The notes under the pieces are model-generated. The model was not told the origin of the DNA and made no database searches. It saw only the letters and a list, made by a program, of their open reading frames with translations. Positions 16,219 through 23,900 of a DNA stretch of 64,000 nt are shown here, piece after piece (within the stretch, counting starts at the first letter, position 1; each line of letters opens with the position of its first letter). Location of the stretch: assembly GCF_003850565.1 (NCBI RefSeq), contig NZ_CP027706.1, positions 1,426,001-1,490,000 on the forward strand. Direction: 5' to 3'. The position numbers and the translations under genes were made by a program. The stretch is from Pseudomonas sessilinigenes (GTDB lineage: Bacteria > Pseudomonadota > Gammaproteobacteria > Pseudomonadales > Pseudomonadaceae).

Positions 16219-18399
16219 TCAATAGGCGGTCTTGCCGGTGTGGCTATTCAGGGAGATGACCCGGGTCTTGCCGATGCGATGACGGTAGATTTCCCGCAGG
16301 TACTTGATGGCCTTCTTCACGCAATCCCGGGATAGGCGGATGTCATTGATCGAGACGAACTTGTCCTTGTCGTTGATCAGTTCGCGGTACTTCTTCTCGT
16401 ACATCGGCTTGATCGCATACCAGTTGGTATCCAGGATCTTCGCCGGGTTCTCGAACTCGTTGAGCAAGTCGTCGATACGGTCTTCTTCGAAGTGGTCGCT
16501 GGTGATGAAATCCAGGACGGAATTGTCCAGGGTGTCGTCGAAGCGGTACGGATTGCGTGCGAAGCAGCGCTTGATGAAGGCCACGATCAGGGTCAGGAAG
16601 TCATCCGACAGGCAGGGGCTCTTGGCGATCAGGGTGGTCAGCGACAAGTTGGCCGAGGCGCCGATCACCAACGCGTAGCGCTTGAGCGTGGTGTTGGGGA
16701 ACAGGCTGTTGAGGTGGGTCTTGAGCCGGTTCAGGTCCATGTAGGACAGCTTGTAGTCCTTGGGCAGCGAGACGATGGACACCACCGACGAGCAGTTCTT
16801 GAAGAAGTGCAGGTCGTGCAGCGCCGCGGCGTCGAAGCCCGAGGCCTTGTATTGCTCCAGTGCCGCGCGATAGCGCTTGGACTCTATGGGCAGCAGGCTG
16901 ATGCCCTCGATGGCCTGGGTCTGCTTGTTGAAGTGCGGCAGGTCGATGGAGCGGAAGAACAGGTCGTCGATGTTCAGGCGCTGCGGCTCTTTCTCGAACA
17001 CCTTGAACTTGTCGCCAGTGGGCACCGGTTGCTCGGGCACCACGGACTCGGCATAGGCGATCGCCACCGGGCCGGCCAGGCTCATGAACAGGTCGTTGGC
17101 ATCCAGGCGGATGGTCTCGCCGATATCGATACCGGCGCGGCGGAAGTAGTTCTGGTCGTAGTCGGTGGTCACCGCCTGGGCGGTGAGGATGTTGAAGATC
17201 TGCTGGGAGATGTACTGGTTGGCGTGCTTCTCCATGGCGTTGACGTCGATGTTCTGGATGTTGCCGTCATCGCTTTCTTCGGCGTAGCGCATGATGTCGT
17301 TGGAGATCAGCATCATCGCGTTCCATGGGCGGATCCGCCCCATCACGCTGGCTTCGCTGCTGTCTTCGTTATCAAAGTTGTAGGAGAAGTCCCACTCCTC
17401 GGACAGGTACTTGCACAACAGGCGGCCGGCGTTGATGTGCAGGGCCTCGGACATCTCGCTGCGATGGTCGGAGATGTTCGGCAGCACGCAGATGCCGCTG
17501 GTGAAGATCGGCTCGAAGACGAAGGAGTGCCCGCTCTTGCTGTCGTGCTCGTCCATCGGCTTGGTGTCGAAGGTCTTGTTCATGTACGAGTACTGCTGGG
17601 CCAGGCCGAACTCCGAGGCCATGCCCGAACCCGTACCGCCACCGGCGCTGAAGATCGAGAAATACAGGCGCGACTGGTTGGCCTTGATCCCGCAGGAATC
17701 GATCAGGTACGAGTGGATCATCTTCCAGTCGGGGCTGGAGAAACGCTGGGTGTCCTTGTTGAGGATGATCTTGGCCAGGTACTGGCCGAGGATCGGTGCG
17801 TTACCGGCACCGCCAGCATGGACCTCGGAGAGGTCCATGATCTTCATCTTGCTGTAGTCGCGGATGAAGCCGCTCTTTTCACCCTTGCGGGAAAAACGGA
17901 TACGGCCGGCGATGTCCTTGTCCAGGTCGCCGAGCATCACCAGCGGTTCGACCAGGAACACCGGCTTGCTGGCCTTGTTCTGTCCCAGGCGCAGGTTCTG
18001 GCGGATCCACTGGCCGGGGCTGTAGCTGCCCTCGTAGGCCTTGTCCTCATTGTTGAATTCGTTGAGGTAGAACTTGCGGGCGTTGTACACCAGCTCCGCG
18101 ACGTCCAGGGCGATATTGGAGCCGCAGCGGCCCAGACCGATCAGGCAGACCGAAGGGAACTCCTGGTCGCGGCGGTTTTCCTGCTCGTCCTCCAGGTGCG
18201 CCGGGCGCGGGAAAACGGTGTCGCGCAGGCCGTCGAGGTTGTCGAGGATGCGGTCGGTATTGGTTTCGGTGAAGTACAGGTATTGCTGGGGCGACTGAGG
18301 GCGTGAACTGGACAATGGCTTCGTATCTGAGTGGCTTGGAAGGGGAGAGGTCAGCGTCATCTCGGAAACTGCGTTGGCAGGATTATTCTTAGAAGTCAT
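16219..18399 (-). CDS. Tubulin/FtsZ-superfamily GTPase-like protein
   Basis: A 726-residue protein with the landmarks of a tubulin/FtsZ nucleotide fold. A glycine-rich first loop reads CLIGLGRCGSN (residues 85-95). HAGGAGN (194-200) follows in the place of the T3 loop. The tubulin signature SAGGGTGSGM is at 251-260. WNAMMLISNDIM (359-370) matches the guanine-recognition region. GETIRLDANDL (427-437) resembles the catalytic T7 loop. Residues 1-80 are polar and probably disordered. The C-terminal 280 residues have no recognised motif. It is much longer than FtsZ (about 390) and fits the poorly studied Tubulin_2-like bacterial group. The gene has normal GC-rich codon use and stands alone, convergent with DUF2288 and divergent from a dehydrogenase. 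GTP binding and polymerisation are inferred. No good ribosome site precedes ATG 18399. Confidence 0.75.
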   Translation of the reverse strand: MTSKNNPANAVSEMTLTSPLPSHSDTKPLSSSRPQSPQQYLYFTETNTDRILDNLDGLRDTVFPRPAHLEDEQENRRDQEFPSVCLIGLGRCGSNIALDVAELVYNARKFYLNEFNNEDKAYEGSYSPGQWIRQNLRLGQNKASKPVFLVEPLVMLGDLDKDIAGRIRFSRKGEKSGFIRDYSKMKIMDLSEVHAGGAGNAPILGQYLAKIILNKDTQRFSSPDWKMIHSYLIDSCGIKANQSRLYFSIFSAGGGTGSGMASEFGLAQQYSYMNKTFDTKPMDEHDSKSGHSFVFEPIFTSGICVLPNISDHRSEMSEALHINAGRLLCKYLSEEWDFSYNFDNEDSSEASVMGRIRPWNAMMLISNDIMRYAEESDDGNIQNIDVNAMEKHANQYISQQIFNILTAQAVTTDYDQNYFRRAGIDIGETIRLDANDLFMSLAGPVAIAYAESVVPEQPVPTGDKFKVFEKEPQRLNIDDLFFRSIDLPHFNKQTQAIEGISLLPIESKRYRAALEQYKASGFDAAALHDLHFFKNCSSVVSIVSLPKDYKLSYMDLNRLKTHLNSLFPNTTLKRYALVIGASANLSLTTLIAKSPCLSDDFLTLIVAFIKRCFARNPYRFDDTLDNSVLDFITSDHFEEDRIDDLLNEFENPAKILDTNWYAIKPMYEKKYRELINDKDKFVSINDIRLSRDCVKKAIKYLREIYRHRIGKTRVISLNSHTGKTAY

Positions 18400-18596
18400 T
18401 GTGCGCCATATGCCTGGTCAGGTTGGCTCGGGGACAAGGTGTCGTCGAACCATCACGGAATGGGACCTCGTCGCTGGGTGGAGCGCGAATTTTGCCCAAG
18501 GCGCCAAAGGTTTTCTGAAAGACGCTCGGGGGAATCCTTTCCTGAATCATCATGGATCGGCCAGTATTCAATGATCTTTAATCCAATGAGGGCAAT

Positions 18597-19490
18597 ATGA
18601 TGTCAGCGTTACCTTCGCTCGGTTTTGCCGGAATTGGCCTGATGGGCCTGCCAATGTGCCGGCGCCTGCTGGCTGCGGGCTATTCGCTGACGGTGTGGAA
18701 CCGCGATCCGCGAAAGTGCGCACCGCTGGTGGCCGCCGGGGCGCGACAAGTTGCCGCGCCGTCGCAGCTCTGCGAGCAGGCCGACCTGGTGCTGTTGTGC
18801 CTGGCCAATACCGAGGTGGTACGCGAGGTGGTCTTTGGCGCCGCCGGCATCGCCGAGGGCGCCAGACCTGGCCAACTGTTGCTGGACCTGTCGAGCCTGG
18901 AGCCGGCCGCTACCCGGGAAATGGCCGCCACGCTGGCCCGCGATACCGGCATGGGCTGGGTCGACGCTCCGGTGTCCGGGGGGACCCAGGGGGCGGAGGC
19001 CGGGAGCCTGGCGATCATGGTCGGTGGCGAGCCGGCAGACGTCGAGCGAGTGCGTCCGGTGCTGCTGGCCATGGGGCAGCGGGTGACACACATGGGGGCC
19101 GTGGGGGCGGGTCAGGTGACCAAGGCCTGCAACCAGATGATCGTTGCCTGCAACGCCCTGGTGATTGCTGAGGTCGTGGCCTTGGCCGAGCGATCCGGGG
19201 TCGACGCACGCTTGTTGGCCGAGGCCCTGGCAGGAGGGTTCGCCGACTCCAGGCCTTTGCAGATCCTGGCGCCGCAAATGGCCGAAAGCCGTTTCGAACC
19301 CGTGAAGTGGCATGTGCGCACCCTGCTCAAGGACCTGGACGGCGCGGTGAAGCTGTCCCGGGAGCAGGGCGCCGCGACGCCGATCAGCGGGTTAGCTGCG
19401 CAGTTGATGCGCTTGCATGGTGGGCAAGGCTATCTGGAAAAAGATCCAGCGACTCTGGTTCGGCTATTCCGAGACCCGTCAGCGGGTTGA
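18597..19490 (+). CDS. Beta-hydroxyacid dehydrogenase (3-hydroxyisobutyrate / tartronate semialdehyde reductase family)
   Basis: A 297-residue NAD(P)-dependent dehydrogenase. It has the N-terminal Rossmann motif GFAGIGLMGLPMCRRL, the substrate motif DAPVSGGTQGAEAGSLAIMVGG, and the catalytic lysine in GAGQVTKACNQMIV. The C-terminal helical domain follows. Enzymes of this family oxidise 3-hydroxyisobutyrate or reduce 2-hydroxy-3-oxopropionate; which one applies cannot be told from sequence alone. A GAGG ribosome site precedes the ATG-ATG start at 18597. Its last 107 nt overlap the 3' end of the convergent MHYT-GGDEF-EAL gene. Confidence 0.88.
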   Translation: MMSALPSLGFAGIGLMGLPMCRRLLAAGYSLTVWNRDPRKCAPLVAAGARQVAAPSQLCEQADLVLLCLANTEVVREVVFGAAGIAEGARPGQLLLDLSSLEPAATREMAATLARDTGMGWVDAPVSGGTQGAEAGSLAIMVGGEPADVERVRPVLLAMGQRVTHMGAVGAGQVTKACNQMIVACNALVIAEVVALAERSGVDARLLAEALAGGFADSRPLQILAPQMAESRFEPVKWHVRTLLKDLDGAVKLSREQGAATPISGLAAQLMRLHGGQGYLEKDPATLVRLFRDPSAG

Positions 19491-21660
19491 CACCACCGGC
19501 ATGGCGCTGGTCGAGCTCCTCCAGCACGGCATGCAATTCCTGCAGCGTGACCGGGCGACTGAGCAGGTAGCCCTGCAGGTAGTCGCAGCCGTAGTGCTCG
19601 AGGAACTGTTGCTGCTCCAGGGTCTCGACCCCTTCGGTGACCACCTGCAAATGCAGGGTATGGGCCATGACGATGATCGCCTGGACGATTTCCATGTCCT
19701 GGGTCGACTTGGGAATGTCCTGGATGAACGAGCGGTCGATCTTCAAGGTATTGAGTGGCAGGCGCTTGAGGTAGGCCAGGGATGAATAGCCGGTGCCGAA
19801 GTCGTCGATCGACAACGACACGCCCAGGCCGCGAATCTGCTTGAGCAATGCCAGGGTGCTGGAGATGTTGCCCATCAAGGCGTTCTCCGTGACCTCCAGC
19901 TCCAGGCGTTGCGGCGCTACCTGGGCGTTGTGCAGGGCGCTTTCGATTTCTCCTGCCAGTTCCTCGCGAGTCAGGTTCAGGGCCGAGCAATTGACTGCGA
20001 TCTTCAACTCGCCACGGCCGTGGCGCGAGAGGTAGGCCAGGTCCTGGCAGGCCTTGCGCAGCACCCAGTTATCCAGCTCGGCGATCATGCCGTTGGCCTC
20101 GGCGATGCTGATGAAGCGATCCGGGCTCAGCAGGCCGTGCTGCGGATGTTGCCAGCGCACCAGGGCTTCGAGCTTGGTGACCCTGGCGCCCTTGAGATCG
20201 TAGATCGGCTGGTAGTACAGCTGCAGCCCCTGGTTGTCACGCAGGGCGTTACGCAGTTCCTCCTCCAGTTGCAGCTCCAGGGTGGCCCTGGTCTTGAGGC
20301 TGGAACTGAAGAAGTGCAGGTTGTTGCGACCTGCATCCTTGGATTGGTAAAGGGCCAGGTCGGCGTTCTTCAGCAGTTCCTCGCACGTCTTGCCGTCGTC
20401 GGGAAAGATACTGATGCCGATGCTGGTGGTCATCACCATGCGCCGGCCGCCCAGCTCGATCGGCTCCTTCATCTTTTGCATGATGCGATGGGCCATGTTC
20501 CGTGCCTCTTCGCGGTCATACAGGTTGATGAGGATGCAGAACTCATCGCCCCCCAGGCGCGCTACCACGTCCTCGTGATTGCGGGTGGAGTTCTTGATAT
20601 GCCCGGCAATCACCTTGAGCAGTTCGTCCCCAGCATCGTGGCCGAGACTGTCGTTGATACGCTTGAAGTGGTCGATATCGAGGAACATCACCGCCAGCAT
20701 GCCGCCGAAGGTGGACTTTTCCATGAGTTTTTCAGCGAACAGCTGGTTGAATCCGCGTCGGTTGATCAGGTTGGTCAGGGCGTCGTAGTGGGCCACGTGT
20801 TGCAGCGACACCCGGGCCTGGTCCAGTTGCGAGAGCAGGGTATTGACCCGGCGCAGGTCGCGTTCCTTGTGCTGCAGCTTCTTGTCCGCAAGGGCTGCGC
20901 TGATACCGCTGCCAATGATCAGCAGAATGATCACGCACAGGGTCAGCCCCAGTTGCAGGTGGCCGTTGGGCACTATCGGGCCGGGCGGGTTGCCGGCTGG
21001 CAGGACGAGGGTCATGGACCACATGCCGGTGAAGTGCATGAGTACGATGGCGCCACCCAGTACCAGGCTGCTGGCGTACTTGAGCAATTGATGGAACATT
21101 CCACTGCCGTCACGCAAATAGCGTGAAAGCAGCAGGGCGGCGAGGCTGCAGGCGATAGCCACCAGCAGCGACAACACCATGAGCGAAGGTTCGTAGTACT
21201 GGCTGGCGACCGAGCGGATGGCCGCCATGCCCACGTAGTGCATGGCGCTGATGCCCAGGCCGATCCACAACGAGGCCAGCGCATAGCGCCATAGCGGCAA
21301 CTGGGCGTGGCTCAGGGTATCCATCGCCATCCAGGCCGCGACCAGGGCGATGAACAGTGACAACAGGGTCAGGGGCAGGTCGTAGCTGATCTCGAAGGGG
21401 GCCTCGAATGCCAGCATGGCGATGAAGTGCATGGCCCAGATACCGCCAGCCAGGCAGCAGGCGCCGACCCAGCGCCACAGGCGTTGGCTGGTGGCGTGTT
21501 CGACATGGCTGACGCGCTCGGCCATGTCGAGCGTGGCGAAGCTGGCGGCGCAGGCCACCAGGTAAGCCAGGAGTACCAGCACCGGATTGTGGCTGCAATG
21601 GAGAACCACCTGCCCGCTGTCCGGAAGCTCGGTAATGAAATGCAAACCCAGCCAATCCAT
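19384..21660 (-). CDS. MHYT-GGDEF-EAL c-di-GMP enzyme (MucR/NbdA-like)
   Basis: A 758-residue membrane-bound second-messenger enzyme. The N-terminal ~250 residues form seven-helix MHYT sensing modules with the copper/gas-ligand motifs AMHFIAM (76-82), AMHYVGM (139-145) and LMHFTGM (207-213). A diguanylate cyclase domain follows with an intact RLGGDEF (368-374), then a phosphodiesterase domain with an intact EALVR (498-502). P. aeruginosa MucR and NbdA share this layout; MucR links c-di-GMP to alginate. Both catalytic motifs look functional. The ~40-residue tail beyond the EAL domain is encoded in the stretch that overlaps the convergent dehydrogenase gene. Confidence 0.93.
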   Translation of the reverse strand: MDWLGLHFITELPDSGQVVLHCSHNPVLVLLAYLVACAASFATLDMAERVSHVEHATSQRLWRWVGACCLAGGIWAMHFIAMLAFEAPFEISYDLPLTLLSLFIALVAAWMAMDTLSHAQLPLWRYALASLWIGLGISAMHYVGMAAIRSVASQYYEPSLMVLSLLVAIACSLAALLLSRYLRDGSGMFHQLLKYASSLVLGGAIVLMHFTGMWSMTLVLPAGNPPGPIVPNGHLQLGLTLCVIILLIIGSGISAALADKKLQHKERDLRRVNTLLSQLDQARVSLQHVAHYDALTNLINRRGFNQLFAEKLMEKSTFGGMLAVMFLDIDHFKRINDSLGHDAGDELLKVIAGHIKNSTRNHEDVVARLGGDEFCILINLYDREEARNMAHRIMQKMKEPIELGGRRMVMTTSIGISIFPDDGKTCEELLKNADLALYQSKDAGRNNLHFFSSSLKTRATLELQLEEELRNALRDNQGLQLYYQPIYDLKGARVTKLEALVRWQHPQHGLLSPDRFISIAEANGMIAELDNWVLRKACQDLAYLSRHGRGELKIAVNCSALNLTREELAGEIESALHNAQVAPQRLELEVTENALMGNISSTLALLKQIRGLGVSLSIDDFGTGYSSLAYLKRLPLNTLKIDRSFIQDIPKSTQDMEIVQAIIVMAHTLHLQVVTEGVETLEQQQFLEHYGCDYLQGYLLSRPVTLQELHAVLEELDQRHAGGVNPLTGLGIAEPESLDLFPDSLAHHASASTAQLTR

Positions 21661-21802
21661 AGCGTGCCCATTATTGAGTCATCTGGCATTGGCGGACTCG
21701 TGCGCCAATAAGTGCTTGGAGTATAGAAGGCACCCGGTGGCTGCAATGGGCGGTGGCACTTTGGTTCTAATGATTTGCTTATTGAACCTATCGCCAATAG
21801 TG

Positions 21803-22171
21803 CTAAGCGCTTTCCTCGTACCAGGGCTCGTCGTTTGCCGGTTCCAGCGGGGCGAGGCCGAAGGCGGCGCGGGCTGCATCGCAATCGCCGTTGTGCTGGC
21901 CGTCGACCCAGGAGGCCTCGAATTCCCGGCACGGACTGGCGCGCTGGGCGTATATCGAGCAGCTCACGCCTTTGCCGACCTCCCCTTCAAGGGCGATGCA
22001 GCGTGGCGACTTGCAGTCGGTGCCCAGCATCGCCACCCGGCTGGGGCTGATGCTCTGGACCAGTTCGTCGGGGACCGTTCCGCCCGAGGAGGCGCATTCG
22101 CCCCAGAAAAAAGACACACGAAAGTATGAACAGCAGGCACCGCAATTCAGACACGGACTGGCTTCGGACAT
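21803..22171 (-). CDS. YkgJ-family cysteine cluster protein
   Basis: A 122-residue Fe/Zn-cluster-type protein. The N-terminal CLNCGACC, later cysteines in TDCKSPRC, VSCSIY and SPCREF, and a final GDC give the eight-cysteine pattern of the YkgJ family. The function is unknown; metal binding is likely. ATG at 22171 is preferred; an in-frame TTG at 22183 would add four residues. It lies alone upstream of the MHYT gene on the same strand, with about 140 nt between them. Confidence 0.8.
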   Translation of the reverse strand: MSEASPCLNCGACCSYFRVSFFWGECASSGGTVPDELVQSISPSRVAMLGTDCKSPRCIALEGEVGKGVSCSIYAQRASPCREFEASWVDGQHNGDCDAARAAFGLAPLEPANDEPWYEESA

Positions 22172-22484
22172 AGGCGTATTCAACGGAGGAAGGTGTGGAT
22201 GAGGGGGCAGGCAAGGCGGCTATTCTAGGCTTCGCATCGGCCTTGGGAAGGGGGGGCGCAAGGTATTTTTTTGACCTCTGCCAAGCCCTTGAAAAGACTA
22301 GCAAAGCCCCGGGATGCGGGGGCTGTGGCGACGTTCGAGAGCCTGGCGCAGGCGCCTCTGCGAGAGCCTGGCGGGATGCCCGGGTATCAGGCTGGCGAAT
22401 GATCACAGACAGGCGCGGCGCGGCTGACTAGATTGCAGTGTCCAGGCTCGTGCCTGGTCCAATAACAATAAAAGAGGTCGACCC
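22172..22484. other. Intergenic region between divergent YkgJ and MFS genes
   Basis: 313 bases without a credible gene. The last 25 bases form the A-rich leader and AGAGGT ribosome site of the MFS gene. The rest is GC-rich with no clear promoter or repeat that I can name. Confidence 0.4.
22461..22473 (+). promoter_or_regulatory. Candidate Crc/Hfq (CA) motif
   Basis: AATAACAATAAAA contains overlapping AAnAANAA-type motifs immediately before the AGAGGT ribosome site of the MFS gene at 22485. In Pseudomonas such motifs bind Hfq/Crc and repress translation when preferred carbon sources are present. Assigned by pattern only. Confidence 0.55.
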
Positions 22485-23831
22485 ATGGATAACTCGACTC
22501 AAGCGGCAAATGCCTGGCGCATCCTGTTCCTGTTGTTCCTGGCCAACCTGTTCAATTTCTTCGATCGCACCATCCCCGCGATCATCATCGAACCGATCCG
22601 CATGGAATGGCACTTGAGCGATTTCCAGCTGGGGATCATCGGCACCGCCTTCACCATCGTCTACGCCATCGCCGGCCTGCCCCTGGGGCGGATGGCCGAT
22701 ACCGGCTCGCGCAGCAAACTGATGGGGTGGGGGCTGGCGGTCTGGAGTGGGCTGACTGCGGTCAATGGCATGGTCGGCAGCTTCTGGAGCTTCCTGCTGG
22801 TGCGCATGGGCGTCGGCATCGGTGAGGCCAGCTACGCTCCGGCGGCCAACTCGCTGATCGGCGATTTGTTCCCGGCCCACCGTCGGGCCCGGGCCATGGG
22901 CATCTTCATGCTTGGCCTGCCCCTGGGCCTGTTGCTGGCCTTCTTCACCATCGGCGCCATGGTCAAGGCATTCGATAGCTGGCGCGCGCCGTTCTTCATC
23001 GCCGCAGTACCGGGCCTGCTGCTGGCGGTGTTCATGTTCTTCATCAAGGAGCCCAAGCGTGGGGCAGCGGAAGCGACCAAGGTGTCCCAGGAGCGAATCG
23101 AGCGGCCGATCCGCCGGGTACTGGCGATCCCGACCTTTCTCTGGCTGACCTTGGCGGGCCTGACCTTCAACTTCGCTACCTATGCCTGCAACTCGTTCCT
23201 GGTGCCGATGCTGCAGCGCTACTTCCTGATGCCCTTGCAGGAGGCGGCGGTGGCTACGGGGCTGATCGTCGGGGTAACCGGCCTGGTCGGCCTGACCCTG
23301 GGGGGATGGGGGGCCGACAAGATTCACCAGCGCGTCGCCAACGGCCGGTTGTTGTTCGCCGCCGCCAGCCTGCTGATTTCTACCCTGTGCACGGCCTGGG
23401 CCCTGCATGCGGGAAGGATCGAGATTGGCGTGTTCGTGGCGGTGTTCAGTATCGGTTGGTTGTTTGCCTACAACTTCTATACCTGCGTCTACACCGCGAT
23501 CCAGGATGTGGTGGAGCCCCGTTTGCGGGCCACCGCCATGGCGCTGTTCTTCGCCGGTCTGTACCTGCTGGGGGGCGGCCTGGGGCCGGTGGTGGTGGGG
23601 GCGCTGTCCGATCACTTCGCCCATTCGGCGATGTATGCCGCCGAGGCGGGGCAGATGACCGAAGCGTTCAAGGCCATCGGCCTGCACGACGCCATGTACC
23701 TGATCCCGGTGGCGCTGCTGTTGACCTTGGTGTTCCTGCTCATGGCTTCACGCAGCTTCGTGCGTGATGCCCAGCGCATGCGCGAGGGGCTGGCGCCGGG
23801 CGAACCGGTTGGAGCGCCAGCGACCGCCTGA
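22485..23831 (+). CDS. MFS transporter (spinster-type)
   Basis: A 448-residue inner-membrane carrier with about twelve helices. The N-terminus has NLFNFFDRTIPAIIIEPI, and the loop 2-3 motif is GRMADTGSRSKLMGWG. The conserved VRMGVGIGEASYAPAANSLIGDLFP region (quoted in part) places it near the spinster-like MFS group. The substrate is unknown; the A-rich leader suggests control by catabolite repression, which would fit uptake of a secondary carbon source. It is monocistronic with a terminator 21 nt downstream. Confidence 0.88.
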   Translation: MDNSTQAANAWRILFLLFLANLFNFFDRTIPAIIIEPIRMEWHLSDFQLGIIGTAFTIVYAIAGLPLGRMADTGSRSKLMGWGLAVWSGLTAVNGMVGSFWSFLLVRMGVGIGEASYAPAANSLIGDLFPAHRRARAMGIFMLGLPLGLLLAFFTIGAMVKAFDSWRAPFFIAAVPGLLLAVFMFFIKEPKRGAAEATKVSQERIERPIRRVLAIPTFLWLTLAGLTFNFATYACNSFLVPMLQRYFLMPLQEAAVATGLIVGVTGLVGLTLGGWGADKIHQRVANGRLLFAAASLLISTLCTAWALHAGRIEIGVFVAVFSIGWLFAYNFYTCVYTAIQDVVEPRLRATAMALFFAGLYLLGGGLGPVVVGALSDHFAHSAMYAAEAGQMTEAFKAIGLHDAMYLIPVALLLTLVFLLMASRSFVRDAQRMREGLAPGEPVGAPATA

Positions 23832-23852
23832 TCGCTCCTACGGACGACGATA

Positions 23853-23880
23853 AAAAAGGCCCGCATGAGCGGGCCTTTTT
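23853..23880. terminator. Bidirectional rho-independent terminator
   Basis: A 12-bp perfect stem (AAAAAGGCCCGC at 23853-23864, GCGGGCCTTTTT at 23869-23880) with a 4-nt loop. It serves the MFS gene on the plus strand and rapA on the minus strand. Confidence 0.9.
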
Positions 23881-23900
23881 CATGGCGGCGCAACCGGTGG

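Noticed and set aside
16492..18306. Long plus-strand open frame opposite the tubulin-like gene
   Set aside because: The product is a low-complexity V/G/H/Q-rich shadow with no domain; the minus-strand product has ordered GTPase motifs.
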